Assembly: GCF_011065895.1 (NCBI RefSeq)
Contig: NZ_JAALCR010000049.1
Span: 1-34,102, forward strand
Origin: Paludisphaera rhizosphaerae
Lineage (GTDB): Bacteria; Planctomycetota; Planctomycetia; Isosphaerales; Isosphaeraceae
DNA length: 34,102 nt
Direction of reading: 5' to 3'
The notes under the pieces were generated by a model. That model ran no database searches, was not told the origin of the DNA, and saw nothing but the letters and a program-made list of their open reading frames with translations. The translations under genes and the position numbers were made by a program. Position 1 is the stretch's first letter. Each line of letters begins with the position of its first letter. Shown here in pieces: positions 1-7,636 of this stretch.

Positions 1-2260
1 GCCGTTGTAGAGACCGCCGCCGACGCCGACGCCGCCGTCGCCGCCGTCGCCGCCGTCGCCGTTCTCCACGAGTTGGGTCTTGCCGTTGAAGATCAGCACA
101 ATGCCGCCGGAACCACCGACGCCGCCGGACCCGCCCGCTCCGCCGCGGGCGGCATTGCCGGAGAAGGTCGCCCCGCCGACCGCGAGTTGAGTCCCCGAGT
201 AGTAGATTCCGCCGCCTGCAGCAGCCCCGCCGGAGCCGCCGTCAGCTCCATCGGCGGCCGTCGTACCACTGTTGATAGCGAAGTTGCCGGCCCCGCCGCC
301 GCCACCGCCGCCACCGGATCCGGCGAGCGCCGAGGACGTGCTGACAGTGCTATCGGCGAACGAAAGAGGCCCGCCCATGACGTGGACGCCGCCGCCGGTG
401 GCGTCGCCGCCGTGCCCCCCCGCCCCGCCAGGCCCCCCTGCGCCCACAGAGAGGGTTTCGAAGTCGAGAATGCTGACGCCGTCGTTCGCCGCGGAGCCGC
501 CGTTGCCGCCGCTCCCCGCGCCGCCGCCGACGGCCTGAGATCCCGTCACCTGGCTGGAGGAGATCCCAACAGCCCTGCCGGAGGTGAAGACGGCCCCGCC
601 GCGGGCGTCGCCGCCGTCGGCCCCACGCCCGCCGGAGCCGGCATTCCCCCCGACCCCGCCGACGCCGTCGATGATCGGATTGTCGGTGATCGTCGTGTTC
701 GTCGTGACGGTCGTCTGGAAGTCCACGCCGACCGGCACAAGGATGCAGATCTGCACCTGGACATCGATGTGGATGTCCACGTCGACGGTGACGTCGACCG
801 TGTCGAGGAACTGCGCCCCGAAGCCCCCCGCGCCGCCGGATCCGGCGTTGCCGCCGTTGCCGCCGGCGCCCGCGATCGCCTGCGCCGAGGCCAGCGTCGA
901 GTTTGAAATCGACACGATGCCGACGGACTCACTGTTCGAGGCGTACACGGCGCCGCCGTCCGCGGAACCGCCGAGGCCGCCGGCCCCGCCCGATCCGCCG
1001 GTCCCGCCGTTGCCCCCCTTGCCGCTTTGATCCGCTGCGAAGACTCCGAACTCGAGCCCATCGCCGCAATCGAGGCACGGTTCGCCCGTGGCGCGGCTCA
1101 CGATCTCCTCTGAGCCGTCAGCCAGGGAAAGCAGGTCGCACACCTGCTCAGCGCTCACACCGACCGACACATTGACGTTGACCGTTACGTTCACCGTCAA
1201 CGAGAAGTCGAATCCCGAGCCGCCGGCCCCGGCGTTCCCCCCGGCTCCCGCTGCCGCGCCGGTGCCGGCGATCGCCTGATCCGAGGTCATCTGCGAGGAT
1301 GCGATCACCACCGACCCGCCGACCGAGTAGATCCCGCCGCCGGCCGTATAACCTCCAGCCCCGCCGTTGCCGCCGTTGCCGCCGCTGCCGCCGTTGCCTC
1401 CCGCCCCGCTGACCGGACCGGCGAGGCTGTTGACCACCAGGGAGAAGACAACCTCGAACCGCGAGCCGGAGCCGCCGGCCCCTCCCGCCCCGGCGTTGCC
1501 GCCCAGTCCCCCCGGGCCGCCACGAGCCGCATCGGCGGAGATGATGCTGCCGCCGACGGTGAGCCCGCCGTTGGCGACGTAGACGCCGCCGCCCAGCCCG
1601 GAACCGCCGGCGCCGCCTGAGCCTCCCGAACCGCCGTCGCCCGCGTCGCCGGCGTTGCCTCCCTGGCTCGTCCCGCTCTTCAGGTTCGATGAGAGCGAGC
1701 CGTTGCCGCCGTTGCCGCCGAGCCCGCCGAGTCCGCCGAGCCCGCCCGGCCCGCCCACCGCCTGATTGGACGTAACCAGGGTCCGTACGACGCTGATCGC
1801 GCCGCCGCTGAAGTAAACGCCGCCGCCGAAGCTCGAGCCGCCGCCCCCGCCGCCGCCCGCATTCCCGCCGTTCCCGGCGTTGCCGCCGTTGCCGCCTGAT
1901 CCGGCCTCCGTCAGCGTAAGGGAGCCGTTGCCGCCGTTCCCGCCGGAGCCGCCGGCCCCGCCCGATCCGCCCGGCCCTCCATAAGCGGCGTTGGAAGTCA
2001 CGGTGCTGTCGGTGAGCGAGAGATCGCCCCCCACGAAGTAGATGCCGCCGCCGAACGCCGAACCGCCGGCCCCGCCCGAGCTCCCGCCCGTGCCGCTGAC
2101 GCCATTCGTCCCATTGCCGTTGTCCCCGCCGCTGTCAACACCATTGGCGCCGTTCACGCCGGCCGCGCCGATGGTTCCGGGGAGGCCCTTGACCTCGTTT
2201 GACGCGACGATCACGTCGGTCAGGCTGAGGTCCGCGTTCTCGGCGTAAATGCCGCCGCCG
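1..2260 (-). repeat. Degenerate GGC/GCC-rich modular repeat encoding GGxGGx tracts
   Basis: On the plus strand this region is a near-continuous run of gcc/ccg triplets. It encodes ten imperfect modules of roughly 60-130 residues, each starting GGG(I/V)Y and ending in a Gly-Gly-X tract. Module sequences differ, so this is old, diverged internal duplication and not a recent tandem array. The low complexity is prone to recombination and misassembly. Confidence 0.8.
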
Positions 2261-2736
2261 CGACTGCCGTGCGGCGAACTGTTGATCGCCCGGCCGAGGG
2301 TGATCGTCAGACCCGCAATCGAGACGTCGAGCACGGACGCGATCCCGATCCCCGGAGGCGCAGGAGCCGGGGCGATGTCGATGACGCGAGAGTTCAAGTT
2401 CGCACTAATCGCCAAACGATTGGACCCCGGCCCGACGATCGAGATGCTCTGCGAGACGACCAACTCGCCGCTGGTCAGGGTGATGGTGTGGCCGACGAGC
2501 GAATTGTCGAAAATGATCGTGTCGCCCGAGGCGGCCGCGCCGATCTGGTTCCTCAGCGAGCCGGGCCCGCTGTCCAGGTCGTTGGTGACGACGAGGGTGG
2601 CCAGAAGCGTGCGATCTTCAAGGTCCAGCAAGCGCGGACGGAAGCCGGCCCCCGCGCGAGCCCTCGCCTGGCGACGGGCCCGGCCACGAGACTTGGAACT
2701 CCGATCCGACCAACGCTGCCTGACGGTTTGGGACAT
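1..2736 (-). CDS. Giant glycine-rich repeat surface protein, 5' part (3' end outside window)
   Basis: The minus-strand frame starting at the ATG at 2734-2736 is open for 912 codons to the window edge; I found no in-frame stop. GGAG lies about 10 nt upstream of the start. Residues 1-31 are Arg/Ser-rich. Residues 32-46 read FRPRLLDLEDRTLLA, the N-terminal motif seen on many large planctomycete exported proteins, followed by LVVTNDLDSGPGSLRNQI, the usual start of a right-handed beta-helix or choice-of-anchor region. From residue 160 on there are at least ten modules, each opening with GGGIY or a variant (near residues 160, 229, 304, 382, 466, 594, 713, 781, 841, 906), then a short strand-forming segment, SN-A or a variant, and a GGxGGxGG tract of PE_PGRS type. 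It is probably a secreted or cell-surface structural protein or adhesin. Function and anchoring are unknown because the C-terminus is missing. Confidence 0.85.
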   Translation of the reverse strand, partial: MSQTVRQRWSDRSSKSRGRARRQARARAGAGFRPRLLDLEDRTLLATLVVTNDLDSGPGSLRNQIGAAASGDTIIFDNSLVGHTITLTSGELVVSQSISIVGPGSNRLAISANLNSRVIDIAPAPAPPGIGIASVLDVSIAGLTITLGRAINSSPHGSRGGGIYAENADLSLTDVIVASNEVKGLPGTIGAAGVNGANGVDSGGDNGNGTNGVSGTGGSSGGAGGSAFGGGIYFVGGDLSLTDSTVTSNAAYGGPGGSGGAGGSGGNGGNGSLTLTEAGSGGNGGNAGNGGNAGGGGGGGSSFGGGVYFSGGAISVVRTLVTSNQAVGGPGGLGGLGGLGGNGGNGSLSSNLKSGTSQGGNAGDAGDGGSGGSGGAGGSGLGGGVYVANGGLTVGGSIISADAARGGPGGLGGNAGAGGAGGSGSRFEVVFSLVVNSLAGPVSGAGGNGGSGGNGGNGGAGGYTAGGGIYSVGGSVVIASSQMTSDQAIAGTGAAAGAGGNAGAGGSGFDFSLTVNVTVNVNVSVGVSAEQVCDLLSLADGSEEIVSRATGEPCLDCGDGLEFGVFAADQSGKGGNGGTGGSGGAGGLGGSADGGAVYASNSESVGIVSISNSTLASAQAIAGAGGNGGNAGSGGAGGFGAQFLDTVDVTVDVDIHIDVQVQICILVPVGVDFQTTVTTNTTITDNPIIDGVGGVGGNAGSGGRGADGGDARGGAVFTSGRAVGISSSQVTGSQAVGGGAGSGGNGGSAANDGVSILDFETLSVGAGGPGGAGGHGGDATGGGVHVMGGPLSFADSTVSTSSALAGSGGGGGGGGAGNFAINSGTTAADGADGGSGGAAAGGGIYYSGTQLAVGGATFSGNAARGGAGGSGGVGGSGGIVLIFNGKTQLVENGDGGDGGDGGVGVGGGLYNG

Positions 2737-3887
2737 GAGAGGTTCTCCAGGGACACCCGACCGACGCCGGCCGGGCCGCTGCATGCTCGTGTTGGGAACG
2801 CTCGCCTTCCCTGGATCGACCGAACGAATCCGAAGCTCGTCCGCCCCCCGGCCCGAGCCCCTTGTCGTGGCTTCGAGTCGAGACCTGTACGCGAGAAACG
2901 GGCGGACGACAGCCTCCAAATTCCGCCGGAATCCGTTCGGCGCAGTTGCGGACGGAGCGCATGCGCAGCCGTTCGCTTCGCTCGGTACTTTTCACGGCGA
3001 TGGCGGCGGCCCCCGACGCGAAGAGATGCGACGGGGACGCCGGCCGACGGCTAGGGCAGTCGTCTCGGTACGGTCGGGATCGGCCTGGAGGGGTGCGACG
3101 AAGGCCGTGCCCGACGAGACGTCAGAGAGACTTCAACGAGCAATTCAGGCGACGGCCTCAGAAAAGCGGACCGCCGTCAACTAGCAACACATGCACAGGA
3201 TTAACATGTCCATTAAATCGAGTCGTATCGCGATTCCAGGGCACAGTTAATCGAGCGACCGGAGCAGAGTCAAACAAAATCCTCATTTCGACTCAAAAAT
3301 TTACGTTGTTTTCTCGCGACACTTAAAGCGAAGAAAAGCAAACACTCCGAAAGACGCTCCGAGCCCTCCCGTTGCAACCGCGGCCTGAAATAGCGGCAAG
3401 CACAAATGCACACAGTCAACCTAAATCAATCTTAATTAGATCAAGTTAGAATACATTTCCATTCATTTCACATCCCACGCGCGACATCAGGCGCACTCTC
3501 TTGAAAAGGCGCGTGGCACGGAGCGTGTGAGCCGGCCTGCCGTCGTGAATCGCCGCCTCTTGACCCGCCGCTAACATGGCCGTTTACGCACAACAACACG
3601 CGCTGCTTTATTTCACCTGGCGGCCTCAATCGATTGACAATCAGCGGGACGAATCGCGACTGTGCATGTGAGATCGCAGGAACGAAGAACGGCGTCCGAC
3701 CGCGCCGTCGCCGACCGACGGGACGAGGGACGCGAGAGTCGGAGGGTGGTTGGGGTCCTCGTTCGGGCGCATCAAAGGTGGCAGACGCGGGCGGAGAACG
3801 TTTAATCTCGTTCTTAAATAACGATTTTCAGAAATCCATTTACATGAACTTTTGAATGTCCGCGATTCCGTCACGTCGGGATCGCGC
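2737..3887. other. Intergenic region, AT-richer, no convincing gene
   Basis: This lies between the divergent starts of the glycine-rich gene (minus, 2736) and the PEP-CTERM gene (plus, 3900). Open frames here (for example plus 2862-3326 and minus 2618-2995) give Arg/Pro/Ser-rich translations with no recognisable domain, and I regard them as chance. Around 3190-3480 the DNA is clearly AT-richer than the genes (runs such as 3420-3475), as expected for a control region serving both genes. No promoter stands out: a TTGACA at 3634-3639 lacks a matching -10, and a TAGAAT at 3447-3452 lacks a -35. Confidence 0.5.
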
Positions 3888-3891
3888 GGAG
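3888..3891 (+). promoter_or_regulatory. Shine-Dalgarno GGAG deciding the PEP-CTERM start
   Basis: GGAG sits 8 nt before the ATG at 3900. An in-frame ATG 48 nt further upstream (3852) has no comparable site and would put a charged stretch before the signal peptide. Confidence 0.6.
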
Positions 3892-3899
3892 CTTCCTCG

Positions 3900-4889
3900 A
3901 TGATGATGTCTAGGTTCAGAGCGTTCGTCCTGGGGCCCTTGGCCTTCGTCGGCGTGCTGACTTCGCACGCCGCGCTGGCCGATTCAATTATCACGGTGGA
4001 CGTGCCCGGGAGCACCTCCACGACTCTTAACGGGATCAACGACACGGGGGTCGCCGTCGGAAGCTATGACGCGTCGTTCGCAACGCACGCTTTCATCCGT
4101 CAACCCGACGGTACGATTAGCACTTTCGACGTGGCCGGAGCCGTGTCCACGTACGGTCAGGGTATTAACAACGCCGGTCTCGTCACGGGCTACTACGACA
4201 TCGGGGGTGCGTACGTCGGCTACTTGCGAGCGACCGACGGTACGATCACCAGCTTCACCGTGCCGCTCGCATTATCCACTCAGGGTTTCGGCATCAATAA
4301 TCTAGGGCAGATCGTCGGCACCTATTCGCTCAGCGGCTCGCTCGACTTCCATGGTTTCATTCGCTCGGCCGACGGCAGCAGCTTCACCACATTCGACGCC
4401 CCCGGCGCCGTTTGGACTTATGCACAGGGCATCAACGACTCCGGCGTGGTCTCGGGCTTCTACTTCGACGGCGCGGCGTTCCATGGATACCTTCGCGCCA
4501 CCGACGGATCCTTCACGACGTACGACGTCGTCGCGAGCCCGTTCAGCGCTGGGACGTTCGGCAACGGAATCAACGACCTGGGAACGACGGTCGGATACGT
4601 CCTCGATCCCGTCTTCGATAGCAGCGGACCGTTGTTCACAGCCACGGGTTTCGTCCGACAGTCCGACGGTACATACCAGCTCTTCCCAATACCGCCCAGC
4701 TATCTGGTTTACGCGATGGATATCAACAACTCGAACCAGATCGTTGGTCAGTACGTCGTCGACGGCGTCACCCACGGCTTCATCACCCAGGCCGTCCCCG
4801 AACCGGGCGCCTATGCCATGCTGGCGACCGGCGTAAGCCTCTTGAGCCTTGCCTCCTCCGTCCGCCGACGTCTGTCCTGCCGATCTTGA
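3900..4889 (+). CDS. PEP-CTERM sorted secreted protein with HAF repeats
   Basis: A 329-residue protein. Residues 1-28 form a signal peptide (Arg-containing start, hydrophobic core, cleavage probably after HAALA). The body has about six copies of the HAF repeat, each with the pattern GIN(D/N)xGxxVGxY followed by HGF/GYLR and DG(T/S)xxTFD, for example GINDSGVVSGFYFDG and GINNLGQIVGTYSL. The C-terminus carries a PEP-CTERM signal: VPEP at about 299-302, a hydrophobic stretch, then an RRR basic tail. Family knowledge: PEP-CTERM proteins are processed by an exosortase and sent to the surface or matrix. No exosortase is present in this window. The start at 3900 is chosen over 3852 on the GGAG site; 3903 and 3906 are further in-frame ATGs. 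The ligand or role is unknown. A strong hairpin follows at 4952. Confidence 0.9.
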   Translation: MMMSRFRAFVLGPLAFVGVLTSHAALADSIITVDVPGSTSTTLNGINDTGVAVGSYDASFATHAFIRQPDGTISTFDVAGAVSTYGQGINNAGLVTGYYDIGGAYVGYLRATDGTITSFTVPLALSTQGFGINNLGQIVGTYSLSGSLDFHGFIRSADGSSFTTFDAPGAVWTYAQGINDSGVVSGFYFDGAAFHGYLRATDGSFTTYDVVASPFSAGTFGNGINDLGTTVGYVLDPVFDSSGPLFTATGFVRQSDGTYQLFPIPPSYLVYAMDINNSNQIVGQYVVDGVTHGFITQAVPEPGAYAMLATGVSLLSLASSVRRRLSCRS

Positions 4890-4951
4890 TCTTCATATGT
4901 CGTCAGCCTCTCGTGCGGCGGTCGATTCCCCGACCGTCGCCCCGGGACTAC

Positions 4952-4980
4952 GCGGCCGGCGATCCCTGATCGCCGGCCGC
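4952..4980 (+). terminator. Perfect 13-bp hairpin after PEP-CTERM gene
   Basis: GCGGCCGGCGATC (4952-4964) and its exact reverse complement (4968-4980) enclose a 3-nt loop. It lies 62 nt after the stop codon. There is no T-tract, so it may be a factor-assisted terminator or an mRNA 3'-end stabiliser. Confidence 0.55.
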
Positions 4981-5570
4981 ACCAATGGCCGTCGACAGAC
5001 TCTGAGAAGGTTCACTGCGAGCCCGGCGCAAATCGATCCAATCGGATCCTGCGAGGCCCGAGGTCTCCGTTTCAATGTGTGGCGCCGGACCATACTCCAA
5101 CCGGACGACGAGCCACGAAGTCCGGGGAGATACGGCGACAGGGAGAGCATCGAAGACAGGCTCTGGAATGAGCTTCTGGCTCGCGCGATCTACGTCGACT
5201 CCACAGAGGCGAGGGTCCTCATCGAGCGATTGAGAGGATACGGGCAATACCGTCCTCCCGCATCGAGGCCTGGTCTATTGCCCCCCCCTGCCCCCAGGAT
5301 CTCGGTCGACGCACTGGGCGACTGGCATCGCCCCTGCAGGCGGATCAGCCTTCGTTCCTGAGTCGATCTTTCTCAGATTCCGAGGCAATGCTCACGCTTT
5401 AGGACACCGTGAGGTCGCCCAGTCTGCGCCTCGCCGCGTGTTCGCGAATCCACCAGAAGCGATCAAAAGACCTCTGTCGGGTCAAATCGACGGCTGGTAC
5501 GTTCGTGGGACCTCGTTCTGCTTTACCAGAGCCGACAGCCCGATCCATCGGTCCGCCTTAACGCCTACCT
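4981..5570. other. Gene-poor stretch, no convincing gene
   Basis: A plus-strand frame across 4849-5361 starts inside the PEP-CTERM gene. It gives an Arg/Pro-rich translation except for a short, more protein-like segment around 5130-5250 (ESIEDRLWNELLARAIYVDS). It has no recognised domain, no ribosome site of note, and competing open frames on the minus strand. I treat it as probably non-coding, possibly a gene remnant. Confidence 0.4.
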
Positions 5571-5598
5571 TTGTTGGTTATATTTATTCCTATAAAAT
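5571..5598 (+). promoter_or_regulatory. Candidate strong promoter in an AT-rich island
   Basis: TTGTTG (5571-5576), a 16-nt spacer and TAAAAT (5593-5598) resemble a housekeeping sigma-factor promoter. The surrounding 5581-5620 has only 4 G/C in 40 bases, in a genome otherwise very GC-rich. Predicted transcription would begin near 5605, just before the structured segment at 5622. Confidence 0.45.
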
Positions 5599-5621
5599 AT
5601 CATATATTTATTTTATACAAC

Positions 5622-5810
5622 CTTCCTTCGGGAAGACGTGACTGCAAAGGACAGGCGAGCGAATCCTCTGCTCGAGGCGTGCAGAAGGAAGGTGACGAAT
5701 CCGATGGGAGGAACCCCGGAGCCTTGCCCCTTCAGCAAGGTCCACTGACAGATTGCTCGCCGAAAGGCCCCTATTCGCCGGCGGGTCTTGACGAAGCTTT
5801 GCCGCAGGAG
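5622..5810 (+). ncRNA. Candidate structured RNA or leader, family not recognised
   Basis: Seen directly: a UUCG-capped hairpin (5622-5626 with 5631-5635); an outer helix GCAAAG/CTTTGC (5644-5649 with 5797-5802); a long helix 5654-5660 plus 5662-5665 with 5751-5761, 11 bp and one bulged G; inside it three hairpins (5666-5671 with 5681-5687; 5700-5703 and 5706-5708 with 5714-5720; 5722-5727 with 5735-5740); and one more stem (5766-5770 with 5783-5787). A GCC-GAAA-GGC tetraloop hairpin at 5759-5768 is an alternative pairing. The helices nest without conflict apart from that one. I checked from memory against tmRNA, RNase P RNA, SRP RNA, 6S and common riboswitches and found no match. It could be a free small RNA, or a regulatory leader of the gene at 5865, which starts about 55 nt after it. 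Confidence 0.45.
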
Positions 5811-5864
5811 GACTCTGAACTCGACACATCTTGATCGTCAGCCCGTGACCTGGAGGCGTCCGCG

Positions 5865-7247
5865 ATGGCGAACCTCGACTTGGCGGCCCTGGGATTAAAC
5901 AGCGGTGTTCTCGTTGAGCTGAGTTGGAACGACGGGCGGGTCGTGCTCTGGACGCCGCTGGCGAGCGACGCAGGTTTTCAATATTGGGACCGCGTGTCCA
6001 CGGCGCATCGGGGCAAGGTGCATGCGCAGGATGGAATTCACTGGACGGCGGCGACCGCGACGCTGGCGCGGCGGCGGTCGTCGGGCGGGGCGTTCGTCCG
6101 ACTGCTCGGCAAGCTGACGGGGCGCGACGCAGATGCAGGCTGGGTCATGCCAGACGGCGCGACGGTCGAACGATGTGGAGAGCGAAGGTCCGATCTGGCC
6201 TTGGTCTGGACGGCCGCTGATGAGACGCTCGCCGAAGAGCGATTGCGCGGGCTCTGGCCCGGCGACGTCCAGTTTCGACGCTTGGGCGAGCGGCTCGCCC
6301 TGGCGTCAGGCATCGACCCCGGGGCGGCGGCCGCGGCGGAGCGTACCCACGTGAACGAAGCCGAGGAACCGGCGGCGACCGCCGTCCGGTTGCTGGAGTC
6401 GGCCCGCACCGCCGGGGACCGCCGCGCGGAGGCCACGGCGCTGGCCGACCTGGCAATGCTCTGGGCGAAAGACGAGCCGCAGAAGGCGGTGACGCCTCTG
6501 TTCGAAGCCCTGGCGCTGCGCCGGGCTCTGGGCGATCGCGGGGGCGAGGCGGAAGTCCAGGTCGATCTGGGACGCGTCCTGAAAGCCCTGGGGCGGGCGG
6601 ATGAATCTCGATCGGCCCTTGAGGCGGCGTCTGCCCTCGCGGAGGGATTAACCGACGCCTTCGCGAGGCTCGCGGTTCTCGAGCGCCTCGGCGACGTACT
6701 CCTTAAGCAGGGCGATCCGGCGACGGCGACGGCCGTCCTGGCGCGAGCGAGGAAATCGGTTCAGGCGATCGGCGATCGTCGACATGAGGCTCGACTTCTC
6801 TGGCTTCAGGCGGCCGCGTGGGCTGAGTCGGGTCGGCCTGACCTGGCCCTAACGACCGCGGAGGAATCAACGAGTCTGCTGCGGGCCTCCGGCGCGGCGG
6901 AGGCTGATTGGTATGCAGCCCAGTTGCAGCGGTATCGATCAGAGGCTTTGGGGTCTGCGCCAGCGACCAGACCGATCGACGCAGGCGTGGCGATGGGGCT
7001 GGCCGAGCCGTCAACACACGTCGCCGGGGATCCAGGAATCTTCCGGATGGCCCTCTCAGCGAGCCGAGCAATGGCGACCTTTCTCGGTACAGGAATGAAG
7101 ACGACGACCGTCGAGGAACAGCGCGTTCGAATCGCAACATGCCAGTCCTGCGTCCATCACACGGGGTTGCGGTGTCGGATCTGCGGCTGCTTCACAAGTC
7201 CAAAGACGGCGCTCCCCCACGAACGATGCCCCATTGGACGCTGGTGA
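5865..7247 (+). CDS. TPR-repeat protein with C-terminal Cys-rich zinc ribbon
   Basis: A 460-residue soluble protein with no signal peptide. The ATG is preceded by GGAGG about 10 nt upstream. Residues 1-150 form an N-terminal domain I do not recognise. Residues about 165-360 are Ala/Leu-rich helical repeats of TPR type (segments such as ATALADLAMLWAKDEPQKA, AEVQVDLGRVLKALGRADES and LAVLERLGDVLLKQGDPATA). The last 35 residues hold C426, C429, C437, C440, C442 and C455 in a pattern CxxC-x7-CxxCxC-x12-CPIGRW. This resembles small metal-binding tails found on phage- and planctomycete-associated proteins. The role is unknown; TPRs suggest a protein-protein scaffold and the tail suggests zinc binding. 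It stands alone, with 389 nt before the next start. The putative structured RNA lies just upstream and may control it. Confidence 0.75.
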   Translation: MANLDLAALGLNSGVLVELSWNDGRVVLWTPLASDAGFQYWDRVSTAHRGKVHAQDGIHWTAATATLARRRSSGGAFVRLLGKLTGRDADAGWVMPDGATVERCGERRSDLALVWTAADETLAEERLRGLWPGDVQFRRLGERLALASGIDPGAAAAAERTHVNEAEEPAATAVRLLESARTAGDRRAEATALADLAMLWAKDEPQKAVTPLFEALALRRALGDRGGEAEVQVDLGRVLKALGRADESRSALEAASALAEGLTDAFARLAVLERLGDVLLKQGDPATATAVLARARKSVQAIGDRRHEARLLWLQAAAWAESGRPDLALTTAEESTSLLRASGAAEADWYAAQLQRYRSEALGSAPATRPIDAGVAMGLAEPSTHVAGDPGIFRMALSASRAMATFLGTGMKTTTVEEQRVRIATCQSCVHHTGLRCRICGCFTSPKTALPHERCPIGRW

Positions 7248-7636
7248 TTCCCTCCTTCTCATGGAGAGCGATGCGCCAGGCTGTCTCGTCGCATCTCAAA
7301 CGCAACAACATATATAGATGAGACGTTCGATGTACGGCTCGACTTCGAGGGCCTCGAAAAAATACGGAGCAGCGGTCGAAAATCACGGGGCCTCAGCCCG
7401 CTGGATCGACGCTAATTTGCTGGAGACGCTGGCCGATCCATCCCAACACGGGTAGACTCCACGCTCCCTCATTCTATGATTCAAGCACTGTCTTTCGAGG
7501 CGGTTAGACGCCCAATTCACGTCCATTCGCCCCCGCTCCGTCGGGAGAGGCGGTGGACTTGAAATTCTCAGGACGTCAACATCCGTACCCGTGCGGGTGC
7601 GAACCCCTCGACCGGTATTCTGGAGCCCCCTCACTC
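7248..7636. other. Intergenic region with a candidate promoter only
   Basis: No coding frame is convincing. There is an imperfect palindrome at about 7345-7360 (TTCGAGG-G-CCTCGAA) followed by an A-run, the wrong polarity for a plus-strand terminator. A promoter-like pair lies at 7453-7480. Confidence 0.4.
7453..7480 (+). promoter_or_regulatory. Possible promoter of the ApbE-DUF2271/PepSY unit
   Basis: TAGACT (7453-7458) and TATGAT (7475-7480) are separated by 16 nt. They match the -35/-10 consensus at four and five positions. The start codon is about 155 nt downstream. Confidence 0.3.

Noticed and set aside
272-1582. Pro/Ala-rich plus-strand open frames opposite the repeat gene
   Set aside because: They are reverse-strand images of GGC codons (GCC/CCG), giving poly-Ala/Pro. 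The minus-strand frame is continuous and has a start, ribosome site and recognisable motifs.
3512-3532. Sigma-54-like site (TGGCACGG... near 3512)
   Set aside because: The -24 GG is present, but the expected GC at -12 reads GT, and the site is about 380 nt from the PEP-CTERM start. Not a credible match.
4849-5361. 170-codon plus-strand open frame after the PEP-CTERM gene
   Set aside because: It starts inside the PEP-CTERM gene and spans a strong hairpin. Only a short segment looks protein-like, with no family recognised.
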